Origin: Actinomycetes bacterium
GTDB taxonomy: Bacteria; Actinomycetota; Coriobacteriia; Anaerosomatales; Anaerosomataceae
Direction: 5' to 3'
Length of the DNA: 37,009 bases
Assembly: GCA_021372825.1 (NCBI GenBank)
Contig: JAJFTR010000066.1
Coordinates: 1 to 37,009 of the forward strand
Shown: positions 1 to 9,398 of the stretch, piece after piece
How the letters are laid out: the number at the start of each line of letters is the position of its first letter
How positions within the stretch are numbered: position 1 is the stretch's first letter
The notes under the pieces: model-generated
Databases searched by the model: none
Seen by the model: the letters and a program-made list of their open reading frames with translations, nothing else
What the model was told of the DNA's origin: nothing
Position numbers and translations under genes: made by a program

Positions 1-41
1 CAGAGCGGCGTATGGCCTCAATCCCACAACGAGGAGTGACA

Positions 42-950
42 ATGGAGATCACTGCAGGAATGGTTCGAGAGCTGCGCGAGATCACTGGCGCCGGCATGAT
101 GGATTGCAAGAAGGCGCTGACGGAAGCTGACGGCGACATCACTGCCGCGGTCGACATCTTGCGCACAAGAGGGCTTGCGGCGCTTGCCAAGAAGGCAGGA
201 CGCGTCGCCAACGAAGGAGTCGTCGCCGCGTATGTCTCCGGCGACCACCGCGTGGGGGCTCTGGTCGAGGTCAACTGCGAGACCGACTTCGTCGGTCTTA
301 ACGACCAGTTCCGATCGTTCGCCAACGAGCTCGCAGCACATGTCGCAACCGCTGCGCCAGCCGATATCGAGACACTCAAGAGCCAGACCCTGACCGGCCG
401 AGACCTTAGCGTCGAGCAGGTGCTGGGTGAGCTGGTGAGCAAGCTCGGCGAGAACATCGCGATAACTCGTTTTGCCCGCATGGTCGCCGATGAATCGGGT
501 TTCATCGGCAGCTACGTTCACATGGGCGGCAAGATCGGAGTACTGGTCAACGTCTCGTCAGATGACACGCGCCGGACAAGCGATCCGGCGTTCCTGGCAT
601 TCGTCAAGGACGTGGCGATGCAAGTGGCTGCGGCCTCACCTATCGCCGTAGACCGCGAGTCGGTGAGTGCCGAGGTCATCGAACATGAGATGTCGATCTA
701 CCGCGCACAGGCTGCGGAGAGCGGAAAGCCTCACGCGATCCAGGACAAGATGGCCGAGGGCCGCCTGCAGAAGTTCTTCAAGGAAGTCTGCCTGATGGAG
801 CAGCCCTTCGTGAAGGACCCCGAGATCACCGTCCAGCAATTGGCCGGCCGCGTCTCGCAAGAGGTCGGATGCACGGTGAGCGTGCGCGCATTCGAGCGTT
901 TCCAGCTTGGAGAGACGAGCGACGCTCCCAAGGCATCTTGCGGCTGCTAG
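42..950 (+). CDS. tsf: Elongation factor Ts
   Basis: EF-Ts is the cytoplasmic guanine nucleotide exchange factor that removes GDP from EF-Tu so it can reload GTP and aminoacyl-tRNA. The 302-residue product has the N-terminal UBA-like domain (VRELREITGAGMMDCKKAL near residues 8-26) and the TDFVGLNDQF core motif that contacts EF-Tu, followed by both dimerisation-type subdomains; length is normal for the family. The ATG at 42 is chosen because GAGGAG lies at 31-36 and it gives the usual family N-terminus; an in-frame ATG at 12 would add ten residues with no ribosome site. rpsB, its usual upstream partner, would lie outside the window. The C-terminus ends in Ser-Cys-Gly-Cys, which is not a general EF-Ts feature. 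Identity is firm. Confidence 0.97.
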   Translation: MEITAGMVRELREITGAGMMDCKKALTEADGDITAAVDILRTRGLAALAKKAGRVANEGVVAAYVSGDHRVGALVEVNCETDFVGLNDQFRSFANELAAHVATAAPADIETLKSQTLTGRDLSVEQVLGELVSKLGENIAITRFARMVADESGFIGSYVHMGGKIGVLVNVSSDDTRRTSDPAFLAFVKDVAMQVAAASPIAVDRESVSAEVIEHEMSIYRAQAAESGKPHAIQDKMAEGRLQKFFKEVCLMEQPFVKDPEITVQQLAGRVSQEVGCTVSVRAFERFQLGETSDAPKASCGC

Positions 951-966
951 CGCAGTTGCGCTCGGA

Positions 967-1003
967 CCAACGAGGCGGCGCGCATACGCCGCCTCGTTGG
1001 TTT
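967..1003 (+). terminator. Rho-independent terminator after tsf
   Basis: A perfect 14-bp inverted repeat (CCAACGAGGCGGCG at 967-980 and its complement at 987-1000) with the six-base loop CGCATA is followed by TTT and an A/T-rich stretch. It starts 16 bases after the tsf stop codon. The T run is short but the stem is long and GC-rich. It should end most tsf transcripts and separate tsf from pyrH. TAGAAT at 1003-1008 resembles a -10 element for pyrH, but no -35 is visible. Confidence 0.8.
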
Positions 1004-1005
1004 AG

Positions 1006-1785
<780 letters not shown>

Positions 1786-2343
1786 ATGACGATCACCACC
1801 ATAGCCGAGGCGAACGACCATATGGACAAGGCGCTGGCTTCCCTCGCGCATGAGTTCAGCAGCGTGCGGACAGGTCGAGCCTCGAGTACGCTGCTGGAGA
1901 AGCTCACCGTGGAGTATTATGGCGCTCCCACACCCCTGCTGCAGATCGCGTCCGTAAGCGTGCCGGAACCGCAACTCCTCGTCATCACTCCATACGATCG
2001 GACCGCCATCAAGGCCATCGAGAAGGCGATCCTTTCATCGGATCTCGGCCTCAACCCCGCCAACGACGGTCAGGTGATCCGCTTGCCGTTCCCGCCGCTC
2101 ACAGAGGAGCGCCGCCGCGAGCTTGTCAGACTTTGCAGGCACTACGCGGAAGAAGCCCGTGTCGCCGTTCGGAACATCCGCCGAGACTTGAACGAACATC
2201 TCAAACATCTCCAGAAGGCAGGCGAGATCTCCGAAGACGAGCTCCATCGACAAGAGAACGAGGTTCAAAAGGCCACGGACGAACACATCCGCGCGATCGA
2301 CGAGATGGTCAAACGCAAAGAAGAGGAGATCATGGAAGTCTGA
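1786..2343 (+). CDS. frr: Ribosome-recycling factor
   Basis: RRF works with EF-G to split the post-termination ribosome. The 185-residue product is full length and shows the family pattern: an N-terminal helix (ANDHMDKALASLAHEFSSVR), RTGRAS, then PLLQIASVSVPEPQLLVITPYD and SDLGLNPANDGQVIRLPFPPLTEERRREL forming domain II and the return helix, and a long C-terminal helix rich in Glu, Arg and Lys. The start touches the pyrH stop codon, with GAGGAGG inside the pyrH end as ribosome site, so translation of the two is coupled. Five bases separate frr from uppS. Confidence 0.97.
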   Translation: MTITTIAEANDHMDKALASLAHEFSSVRTGRASSTLLEKLTVEYYGAPTPLLQIASVSVPEPQLLVITPYDRTAIKAIEKAILSSDLGLNPANDGQVIRLPFPPLTEERRRELVRLCRHYAEEARVAVRNIRRDLNEHLKHLQKAGEISEDELHRQENEVQKATDEHIRAIDEMVKRKEEEIMEV

Positions 2344-2348
2344 TCACC

Positions 2349-3128
2349 ATGACCCCCACACGACAGAGCCTAGAAGCCTTCTTCACAGCCAAGAAGGACC
2401 GCGAACTCCTTTCGCAGCTTCGGATCGCCGATGTGCCTCGGCATGTTGCCATCATCATGGACGGCAACGGAAGATGGGCGGCTAAACGTGGGCTTCCGCG
2501 CGCTGCCGGCCACCGCGCGGGAGTGAAAGCAGTGCGGGAGACCCTCGCATCAGCGATCGAGCTCGGCATCGGGTACGTGACCGCTTACTCCTTTTCAAGC
2601 GAGAACTGGCGACGGCCTGCAGAAGAAGTCGACGTGCTGATGAGCCTGTTCGTTGAAGTGCTCGAGCGCGAGCTCGACTCTTTGCAGCGACTTGGTATCA
2701 GAGTGAAAGTGATCGGCCGCGAGGACGATGTGCCTCCTGAGACGATGGCCGCGTTCAGGCGCACAGAGAAGAACACTGCGGCAAACGAAACACTCACCTT
2801 CATTGTCGCTCTCAACTATGGCGGACGTACGGAGATCGTTGACGCGACACGGGCGATTGCAGCCAAAGCTGCTGGCGGGATACTCGACCCCTCAGAAGTG
2901 GACGAGCTTCTTGTGTCTTCTCATCTGTATACAGCGGGTGTGCCGGATCCCGACCTCGTGATACGCACAAGTGGCGAGATGCGTCTTTCCAACTTCTTGC
3001 TGTGGCAGGTCGCGTACAGTGAGCTTTGGATCTGCCAAACCCTATGGCCCGATTTTTCGCGGCACGACCTCCTCCGGGCAGTCGTGGACTACCAGAGCCG
3101 CGACCGGCGGTTCGGAGCCTCGTCGTGA
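2349..3128 (+). CDS. uppS: Isoprenyl transferase (undecaprenyl diphosphate synthase)
   Basis: This cis-prenyltransferase adds isopentenyl units to farnesyl diphosphate to make the undecaprenyl diphosphate lipid carrier for peptidoglycan. The 259-residue product has the catalytic box HVAIIMDGNGRWA with Asp38, the RAAGHRAG segment, AYSFSSENWRRP, and the C-terminal IRTSGEMRLSNFLLWQ/AYSEL pair that binds the IPP diphosphate. The ATG at 2349 is taken because it is the first Met in frame after the frr stop and GGAAG lies ten bases before it; the open frame extends further upstream only inside frr. Product chain length (C55 or shorter) cannot be read from sequence. uppS-cdsA-dxr placement next to frr is common in many bacteria, though not in mycobacteria. 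Confidence 0.95.
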   Translation: MTPTRQSLEAFFTAKKDRELLSQLRIADVPRHVAIIMDGNGRWAAKRGLPRAAGHRAGVKAVRETLASAIELGIGYVTAYSFSSENWRRPAEEVDVLMSLFVEVLERELDSLQRLGIRVKVIGREDDVPPETMAAFRRTEKNTAANETLTFIVALNYGGRTEIVDATRAIAAKAAGGILDPSEVDELLVSSHLYTAGVPDPDLVIRTSGEMRLSNFLLWQVAYSELWICQTLWPDFSRHDLLRAVVDYQSRDRRFGASS

Positions 3129-3952
3129 CAGACGAGACCCCCCACGGTGGTCTGCGAGACCTGGCGGCCCGTATAGGCACAGCACTCCTCGTAGGTGTTG
3201 CCTTCATCGGCAGCATCCTTGTCACGGGACCGGCTGGCCTTGCCGTGGTCGTCGCGGTGGTCGCTGCAGGTGCCGCAGCCGAGTTCTATGGGATCATGCG
3301 TCGCGAGCGACGGCTCCCTAACGAGTTCTTCGGTCTCGCCGCCGTCGCCGTCATGCCGTTCGCATCTTTGTGGCAAGGTGAGCACGGTCTTACTGCTGTG
3401 GTGAGCGCCTTGATCGTCGCCTCTCTCGCGTGGCATCTGGCGTTCCGTCAGGTCCGAGCATCCGACACCGCGGTCACGGTCTTCGGCGCTGTGTATGTGG
3501 GCTTCACGTTGTCGCACCTGGTCTTGATACGCCAACTCGATGCAGGCGCCGAACTCGCGCTCGCCACCGTCGCCAGTGTGTGGGCCAACGACACGTTCGC
3601 TTACCTCGTGGGCTCATCACTGGGACGACACAAGATGGCGCCGAGGATCTCTCCCCGCAAGACATGGGAGGGCTTCGCGGCAGGAACGATCTTCACGATC
3701 GCTGTATGGGTCGCACTCGCGTATCTGGCCGACACTGGTATCACTGCGTGGTGGCTCGCTCTGGTGGGCGTCGCCGCATCACTGGCTGCCGTCGTGGGAG
3801 ATCTGGCCGAGTCTCGCCTCAAGAGAGAGGCGTCCCTCAAAGACTCAGGGACCTCGCTGCCGGGTCACGGTGGCTTCTTGGACCGCTTCGACTCCATGGT
3901 CCTGGTGTCGATCGTCACGTACTACATGCTCGTCTTCGCAGGTGCACGATGA
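3125..3952 (+). CDS. cdsA: Phosphatidate cytidylyltransferase
   Basis: CdsA is an integral membrane enzyme that makes CDP-diacylglycerol from phosphatidic acid and CTP, the precursor of all phospholipids, including the product of PgsA encoded at 31741. The 275-residue product is very hydrophobic with about seven to eight membrane segments and ends with the family signature: SRLKREASLKDSGTSLPGHG then FLDRFDSMV around residues 229-260, whose Lys-Asp and Asp pairs hold the metal and nucleotide. The GTG at 3125 is chosen because it overlaps the uppS stop (GTGA) and has GGAG seven bases upstream; the open frame also has an ATG at 3026, but that would add 33 residues of uppS-shadow sequence. Confidence 0.93.
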   Translation: MTDETPHGGLRDLAARIGTALLVGVAFIGSILVTGPAGLAVVVAVVAAGAAAEFYGIMRRERRLPNEFFGLAAVAVMPFASLWQGEHGLTAVVSALIVASLAWHLAFRQVRASDTAVTVFGAVYVGFTLSHLVLIRQLDAGAELALATVASVWANDTFAYLVGSSLGRHKMAPRISPRKTWEGFAAGTIFTIAVWVALAYLADTGITAWWLALVGVAASLAAVVGDLAESRLKREASLKDSGTSLPGHGGFLDRFDSMVLVSIVTYYMLVFAGAR

Positions 3953-5094
3953 CGCATCCCCTGCGCATCGCTGTACTCGGCTCAACAGGGTCGATCGGCC
4001 GGCAAACCCTCGACGTTGCTGCCTCTCATCCTGAGCGGGTCCGGGTGGTGGCGCTCGCGGCGCACAGCAACGTGCCGCTACTCGCGCAGCAGGCGCGGAC
4101 TCATCACGTCACCCAGATCGCTCTTGCCGACGCATCACGAGCTGGTTCGCTCGCGGGCCTTGTGCCGGAAGCGACGATCTACTCAGGGGACGATGCGGCC
4201 GCGGAACTCGCTGCTTTGACCGATGCGGAAGTCGTGGTGAACGCTCTTGTCGGAGCGGCGGGTCTTCGATCGACCGTGACGTGTCTTGACGCTGGGAAGC
4301 GGCTTGCGCTCGCCAACAAAGAGTCCTTGGTCACCGGCGGGACGCTCGTGATGTCTCGCGTGCGTTTCGCTGGCCAGATCATCCCTGTCGACAGCGAGCA
4401 CTCCGCCATCTTCCAGTGTCTTTCTGGTGAACCCCACTCCGCTGTCAGGCGCATCTGGCTGACCGCGTCGGGCGGTCCTTTCCGTGGCCGCTGTCGCGAC
4501 GACCTCGCCGATGTCACGGCGGAGGAGGCCCTGCGCCACCCGCGATGGACCATGGGGCCCAAGATCACGGTGGATTCGGCCACGCTCATGAACAAGGGGC
4601 TTGAGGCGATCGAGGCCCACCATCTTTTCGATGTGCCGCTCGGACGTATCAAGATCGTCATACACCCTCAGTCGTGCGTGCACTCCATGGTCGAGTACGT
4701 GGATGGCACCGTGAAGGCGCATCTCGGGCCGACCGACATGCGGATCCCGATCCAGTACGCGTTGAGCCATCCTGAGCGCTGGACGGCCCCCGTCGAACCT
4801 GTTGACTTCGCCACCCTGGGACATCTTGACTTCGAAGAGCCCGATATGGATGCTTTCCCGTGTCTCGCGCTCGCATTGGAGGCAGGGCGCATCGGCGGCA
4901 CGATGCCTGCGGTCATGAACGCCGCCAACGAAGTCGTTGTTGCAGCATTCCTGTCGGGCAGCGCACGCTTCTGTGACATTCCGCGTGTCGTAGAAGCCGT
5001 CATGGAGGCGCATGACCCGTTCGAGCCGAGCTCTCTTTCCGACATCGAAGCTGTCGATCATGCGGCGAGAGAACTGGCGAGGCATGCGCTGTAG
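3949..5094 (+). CDS. dxr: 1-deoxy-D-xylulose 5-phosphate reductoisomerase
   Basis: Dxr converts DXP to MEP with NADPH, the first committed step of the MEP isoprenoid pathway; ispG at 6437 encodes a later step. The 381-residue product starts with the NADPH loop GSTGSIG (residues 11-17), has the LANKESLV motif, the metal-binding Asp148 and Glu150 in VDSEHSAIFQC, and NKGLEAIEAHHLF with Glu219 as third ligand, all matching the family, and ends with an ordinary helical C-terminal domain. The ATG at 3949 overlaps the cdsA stop (ATGA). The frame stays open 173 codons upstream, but that part is only a shadow of cdsA. Length is normal. Confidence 0.96.
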   Translation: MTHPLRIAVLGSTGSIGRQTLDVAASHPERVRVVALAAHSNVPLLAQQARTHHVTQIALADASRAGSLAGLVPEATIYSGDDAAAELAALTDAEVVVNALVGAAGLRSTVTCLDAGKRLALANKESLVTGGTLVMSRVRFAGQIIPVDSEHSAIFQCLSGEPHSAVRRIWLTASGGPFRGRCRDDLADVTAEEALRHPRWTMGPKITVDSATLMNKGLEAIEAHHLFDVPLGRIKIVIHPQSCVHSMVEYVDGTVKAHLGPTDMRIPIQYALSHPERWTAPVEPVDFATLGHLDFEEPDMDAFPCLALALEAGRIGGTMPAVMNAANEVVVAAFLSGSARFCDIPRVVEAVMEAHDPFEPSSLSDIEAVDHAARELARHAL

Positions 5095-5162
5095 GCGTCT
5101 GGCGCGGCGTTTGCTCCCATGTGGGCGCTCCTGACAGCGAAGACGAAAGGGGAGACTTACAC

Positions 5163-6416
5163 ATGACCGTGGCGCCCTCCGTCCTCGCCGCAGTGTTCTG
5201 GGGTGTGGTGACCTTCTCGATCCTGGTCGTCTTGCACGAGGGCGGCCACTTTCTGGCTGCGCGTGCCTTTGGCGTGAAGGTCCACGAGTTCATGATCGGC
5301 CTTCCCGGACCTGCCTTGCGCCTGAGGACCAAGAAGACCACCTTCGGCGTCACTGCAATCCCTCTCGGCGGATATGTGCGCATCGCGGGCATGGAGCCAG
5401 GTCCCGAAGACGACCTCCTTGCCGATGCACTCAAAGCGGTCGCCGACGCTGGCTCGCTCGACGCGGCAGGCCTTTCTCGTGTGCTCGGCGTCGATTCCAC
5501 AAGAGCGACGACTCTCATCACCACGTTAGAGGACTACGGGGCGATACGCGAAAACTCCTCTGGACACTACACGATCGTCGAAGGTCTGGACCCTTCGCTC
5601 GGCGCCCAGGAGTTGCTCGCGACCGCGCGGAATGAGACGTACAGGGGGTTGCCCCCCTGGAAACGCATAACCCTGTTGCTTTCTGGAGTGCTCGTCAACC
5701 TGGCCACCGCCATCCTGGTTTTCACACTCGTGCTGTCGATATTCGGTAACTACGAAGCATCTCTACGGCTGGACTACGTGGAGCCTGCATCACCGGCAGC
5801 AGCAGCGGGTCTCGAACCGGGTGATGTTCTCACCCATCTTGATGGGACAGAGCTCACCTCGTGGACGCATTTCCAGCAACTGATGGCCGCGACCGAACCG
5901 GGCCAAGAAGTCTCCATCTCGTTCGCGCGCGATGAGAAGCCCCACGCGGTCAAGGCGGTGCTGAAGGACCTTGAAGGCCACGGGTTCCTCGGCGTACGCC
6001 CCGCCTTCGTCAAAGTGAACTACACAGCGGGGGAGGCACTGGGCCTGAGCTTCAAGTGGACGGGCATGGTGTTCTCCGCCATCGGGGACTTCTTCCGTCC
6101 GTCGACGTTCGCGACATCAGTGGAGAACTCGCGTAGCGTGGTCGGCATCAGTGTGATGGCAGCGGATGCCGCACAGGCAGGTCCGTTGGACTACGCCTGG
6201 TTCATCGCACTGTTGTCTTTGTCGCTCGGCGCCATGAATCTGCTCCCCATACCACCACTTGACGGTGGCAAAGTGGCCATTGAGATCATCGAGTGGATTG
6301 CAGGCAGGCCGCTCGGCCGTCGGCTCTCGCTGGCCGTGAGCGCGGCAGGGGCGATACTCCTGTTCTCGCTGATCGGATACCTGATGTACTCAGACGTGAT
6401 GCGCTTGGCCCGATAA
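5163..6416 (+). CDS. rseP: Site-2 protease, RseP/Rip1 type (M50B), with inserted winged-helix-like domain
   Basis: This is a zinc metalloprotease that cuts substrates, typically anti-sigma factors, within the membrane. The 417-residue product has HEGGH at 25-29 in the first membrane segment, GGYVRIAGM at 69-77, one PDZ domain at about 200-285 (PAAAAGLEPGDVLTHLDGTE), NLLPIPPLDGG at 359-369 as second active-site motif, and a last membrane segment near 388-408. The odd part is residues 82-158. Where relatives go from the reentrant loop straight to a KPWWQR-type sequence before TM2, here about 75 extra residues predict three helices and a beta wing, like a winged helix-turn-helix; RGLPPWKR at 161-168 then resumes the family pattern. 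The ATG at 5163 follows AAAGGGGAG. Gene position between dxr and ispG matches mycobacterial rip1. The substrate is not visible. Confidence 0.93.
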   Translation: MTVAPSVLAAVFWGVVTFSILVVLHEGGHFLAARAFGVKVHEFMIGLPGPALRLRTKKTTFGVTAIPLGGYVRIAGMEPGPEDDLLADALKAVADAGSLDAAGLSRVLGVDSTRATTLITTLEDYGAIRENSSGHYTIVEGLDPSLGAQELLATARNETYRGLPPWKRITLLLSGVLVNLATAILVFTLVLSIFGNYEASLRLDYVEPASPAAAAGLEPGDVLTHLDGTELTSWTHFQQLMAATEPGQEVSISFARDEKPHAVKAVLKDLEGHGFLGVRPAFVKVNYTAGEALGLSFKWTGMVFSAIGDFFRPSTFATSVENSRSVVGISVMAADAAQAGPLDYAWFIALLSLSLGAMNLLPIPPLDGGKVAIEIIEWIAGRPLGRRLSLAVSAAGAILLFSLIGYLMYSDVMRLAR

Positions 6417-6436
6417 GCCACGAAGGAGACCGCACG

Positions 6437-7504
6437 ATGATCACACGTCGTCAGACCCGGCCGGTATCGGTGGGCACCGTCGTGATCGGCGGAGGAGCGC
6501 CGGTCACGGTGCAGTCGATGACGAACACCGACACCCGCGATGTCGACGCGACGCTTGCGCAGATCGCACGGCTCTTCTCTGCTGGCTGCGAGATAGTGCG
6601 GGTCGCTATCCCGCATGCCGACGCTTTGCCTGGCTTCGCGCAGGTGTGCGCCCAAAGTCCCCTGCCCGTGGTCGCCGATGTCCATTTCGACTACCGGCTT
6701 GCTATCGAGGCAGCACGAGCAGGCGCGGCCAAGCTGCGCATCAACCCTGGCAACATCGGGTCGATGGACCGTGTTGACGCCGTCGTCGACGCCGCGGGGG
6801 AGGCGGGCATACCCGTCCGCATCGGCGTGAACGCGGGATCTCTTGCCGAGGAGTATCGCGATCGCGATTGGCCGCTTGCCGAGAAGCTGGCGGCTAGCGC
6901 CGTGACCTTTTGCGAGCACATCGTTTCGCGCGGATTCGAAGACGTGGTCGTCTCGGCCAAGGCCTCGTCGGTGGGCGCTACGATAGACGCTTACCGGTCG
7001 CTGGCCCGCGAGCTGCCCTATCCTTTGCACATCGGCGTCACCGAAGCGGGCACCCTCATCCGCGGGACGGTCAAGAGCGCCGTGGGTCTGGGGGTGCTTC
7101 TCGCCGAGGGTATCGGTGACACGCTGCGTGTCTCGCTCACGGCAGATCCGCATGAAGAAGTCATCGTCGCCTGGGAGATCTTGGCATCACTCGACATCCG
7201 TCGCCGCGGCCCGGAGCTTGTGAGCTGCCCTACGTGTGGGCGGTGTGAGGTCGACCTCGTGCCGATCGCGGTCGAGGTAGAGGAGCGTCTTGGCCCTATG
7301 GACGTACCACTGAAGATCGCGGTCATGGGGTGCGTCGTGAACGGACCGGGGGAAGCGCGCGACGCGGACGTCGGTGTCGCGTGTGGAAAAGGTGTCGGGC
7401 TGATCTTCCGCGCAGGCGAACCAGTCCGAAAGGTGGACGAAGCGCACATCGTGGACGCGCTCTTCGAAGAGATCGAGAGCATCGCTGCGGAGCGTTCTTC
7501 GTAA
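6437..7504 (+). CDS. ispG: 4-hydroxy-3-methylbut-2-enyl diphosphate synthase (GcpE)
   Basis: IspG reduces the cyclic diphosphate MEcPP to HMBPP using a [4Fe-4S] cluster. The 355-residue product is the short bacterial form: an N-terminal TIM barrel beginning VTVQSMTNTDTRDV, with KLRINPGNIG, IGVNAGSL and GVTEAGT segments, and a C-terminal cluster domain with Cys264, Cys267 and Cys299 plus Glu306 in GCVVNGPGEA. These correspond to the ligands known from the E. coli enzyme; Cys270 in CPTCGRC is an extra cysteine. The ATG at 6437 has AAGGAG at 6423-6428 and the normal family start; the frame is open further upstream only over rseP. The gene is 20 bases after rseP and probably cotranscribed with it. 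Confidence 0.96.
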   Translation: MITRRQTRPVSVGTVVIGGGAPVTVQSMTNTDTRDVDATLAQIARLFSAGCEIVRVAIPHADALPGFAQVCAQSPLPVVADVHFDYRLAIEAARAGAAKLRINPGNIGSMDRVDAVVDAAGEAGIPVRIGVNAGSLAEEYRDRDWPLAEKLAASAVTFCEHIVSRGFEDVVVSAKASSVGATIDAYRSLARELPYPLHIGVTEAGTLIRGTVKSAVGLGVLLAEGIGDTLRVSLTADPHEEVIVAWEILASLDIRRRGPELVSCPTCGRCEVDLVPIAVEVEERLGPMDVPLKIAVMGCVVNGPGEARDADVGVACGKGVGLIFRAGEPVRKVDEAHIVDALFEEIESIAAERSS

Positions 7505-7535
7505 AGAGCGTGGCGTAGCCGCGGCGGCGCTGGCT

Positions 7536-7544
7536 TGGTATGCT
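7536..7544 (+). promoter_or_regulatory. Candidate extended -10 promoter for proS
   Basis: TGGTATGCT at 7536-7544 fits an extended -10 element (TGnTATnnT). It lies in the 71-base gap between ispG and proS and would start transcription near 7551, about 25 bases before the proS ATG. No convincing -35 hexamer is seen 16-18 bases upstream, so this is a suggestion. Confidence 0.35.
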
Positions 7545-7575
7545 GACGTGCGATGTCCGCCGAGAAGGAGCCAGC

Positions 7576-9294
7576 ATGCCTGTCGCGCTCAAGATGTCCC
7601 AGGTCTACGCACCCACGCTGAAAGAGGACCCCGCGGAAGCGGAGGTCGCGTCTCACCGCCTTCTTCTTCGCGCGGGCATGGTGCGCAAGGTCGCCGCGGG
7701 TATCTACACCTTCCTGCCGCTGGCGTGGCGCTCCATACGTAAGATCGAGCAGGTCGCCCGAGAGGAGATGGAGGCGATCGGCTGCCAAGAGCTGATGCTT
7801 CCCATCGTGCAGCCAGCCGAGCTGTGGCAAGAGTCCGGGCGCTGGGACCTCTATGGACCTGAACTCGCACGACTCAAGGACCGCGCGGGTCGTGATTTCT
7901 GTCTTGGTCCCACCCACGAGGAGGTCATCACCGACACAGTCAGGGGAGAGGTCCGCAGCTACCGCGACCTGCCTGTCTCGCTGTTTCAGATCAACACCAA
8001 GTTCCGCGACGAAGCTCGGCCCCGCTTCGGGCTGCTCCGGGGCCGCGAGTTCATCATGAAAGACGCGTACTCCTTTCACGCCGACGCCGATTCGCTGCAG
8101 GAGCACTACGACGCCCAGGCGAGAGCATACGGTGCCTTCTGCGACAGGCTCGGTTTGGACTGGCGGGCCGTCACGGCCGATTCGGGACAGATCGGTGGTA
8201 AGGTCACGACCGAGTTCATGGCCCTTGCCGAGAACGGAGAAGCGGCGCTCGTCTACTGCGACTGCGGCTGGGCAGCCGACGTCGAGGCGGCCGAGTCCGT
8301 CGTCGCTCGGCACCCCTCTCTGAGAGAACCGGGTCCTCTCACGCGAGTGCACACCCCGGGGATACGCACCATCGCGCAACTCGCTTCGTTCCTCGGCATC
8401 GCCGAGCACGACACCGTCAAGACCATGGCAGCCGAGTCCCCCGAAGGACAGCTCGTGTTCTTCCTCATACCGGGCGATCGTGAGCTCAACCCCGTGAAAG
8501 CCGACCGGGCCGTGCCCGGCGCGAGGCTCTTGGACGAGGACGACTTCCGCCGGTACGGCATCCCCAAAGGTTCTCTCGGACCTGTTGCGCCCCCTGATGG
8601 CACTCTCCTTGTCGCTGATCGCAGCCTGCAGGACGAGGTCTCATGGGGAGTCGGCGCCAACGAGAACGACTTCCACTTCGTCGGCGCCATGCCTGGACGT
8701 GACTTCGAGGTGGCGTCGTGGACGGACCTTGTCGTCGCGGAGGAGGGCGACCTTTGCCCTGAGTGTGACGGCGTACTCAAGGTCGCGCGCGGGATCGAGG
8801 TCGGTCAGGTCTTTCAGCTAGGGACACGGTATTCTGAGGCGATGCACGCGACCTTCACCGCCGAAGACGGTAGCGAGAGGCCCTTCTTGATGGGCTGTTA
8901 CGGGATCGGGATCACGCGTGCACTCGCCGCGGTCATCGAACAGCATAGCGACGAACAAGGCATCGTGTGGCCTGTGTCCGTGGCGCCACTTGAGGTCGCC
9001 GTGCTTCCTCTCGCGGTCGACGATGACACGGTCTACCCGGTCGCCAAGGGAATCTGGCAAGCACTGGCTGACGATGGCATCGAAGTCATCCTCGACGATC
9101 GCGACGATCGCGCGGGTGTCAAGTTCGCCGATGCAGACCTGATCGGGTGGCCCGTGCAGGTGATCGTGGGCCGCAAGGCGGTGTCCGAGGGAACCGTCGA
9201 AGTCAAGGTCCGCGAGACGGGAGAGCGGACCCAGGTCCCGATCGCGCAAGCACCGCTTCGCGTCGCCGAGATGATACGGTCCAAGCGCCGCTAG
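7576..9294 (+). CDS. proS: Prolyl-tRNA synthetase, bacterial type
   Basis: A class II aminoacyl-tRNA synthetase charging tRNA-Pro. The 572-residue product has the bacterial layout: N-terminal catalytic part with CLGPTHEEVITD, motif 2 FRDEARPRFGLLRGREF at about residues 143-160 and MKDAYSFH; an inserted INS editing domain at roughly 225-400 that removes mischarged Ala (GVGANENDFHFVGA lies at its end); motif 3 GCYGIGITRALAAV near 439; and the C-terminal anticodon-binding domain ending in an Arg-rich tail. The ATG at 7576 with AAGGAG at 7565-7570 gives the standard start MPVALKMSQ. An in-frame ATG at 7540 overlaps the putative -10 element and is rejected. It sits between ispG and rimP as in other Actinobacteria. 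Confidence 0.97.
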   Translation: MPVALKMSQVYAPTLKEDPAEAEVASHRLLLRAGMVRKVAAGIYTFLPLAWRSIRKIEQVAREEMEAIGCQELMLPIVQPAELWQESGRWDLYGPELARLKDRAGRDFCLGPTHEEVITDTVRGEVRSYRDLPVSLFQINTKFRDEARPRFGLLRGREFIMKDAYSFHADADSLQEHYDAQARAYGAFCDRLGLDWRAVTADSGQIGGKVTTEFMALAENGEAALVYCDCGWAADVEAAESVVARHPSLREPGPLTRVHTPGIRTIAQLASFLGIAEHDTVKTMAAESPEGQLVFFLIPGDRELNPVKADRAVPGARLLDEDDFRRYGIPKGSLGPVAPPDGTLLVADRSLQDEVSWGVGANENDFHFVGAMPGRDFEVASWTDLVVAEEGDLCPECDGVLKVARGIEVGQVFQLGTRYSEAMHATFTAEDGSERPFLMGCYGIGITRALAAVIEQHSDEQGIVWPVSVAPLEVAVLPLAVDDDTVYPVAKGIWQALADDGIEVILDDRDDRAGVKFADADLIGWPVQVIVGRKAVSEGTVEVKVRETGERTQVPIAQAPLRVAEMIRSKRR

Positions 9295-9398
9295 TCGAGT
9301 CGCTGGCGCGGCGACACACCCTAACAGGTCGTCCACGACCCGATAGCCGTCACGCGTCACGACTCTGCGTTCACCTCGATACCTGGAGGGAGAATCGC

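Noticed and set aside
3430-3948. Upstream extension of the dxr reading frame by 173 codons
   Set aside because: The extra part is cdsA read in another frame; the family start is the ATG at 3949.
5117-5126. CATGTGGGCG shared by the dxr-rseP and rpsO-pnp gaps
   Set aside because: Ten bases repeated twice in 37 kb of GC-rich DNA is expected by chance; no further similarity around it.
7018-8409. Open frame of 463 codons on the minus strand across ispG and proS
   Set aside because: It spans two firm + strand genes and their gap; no supporting motif.
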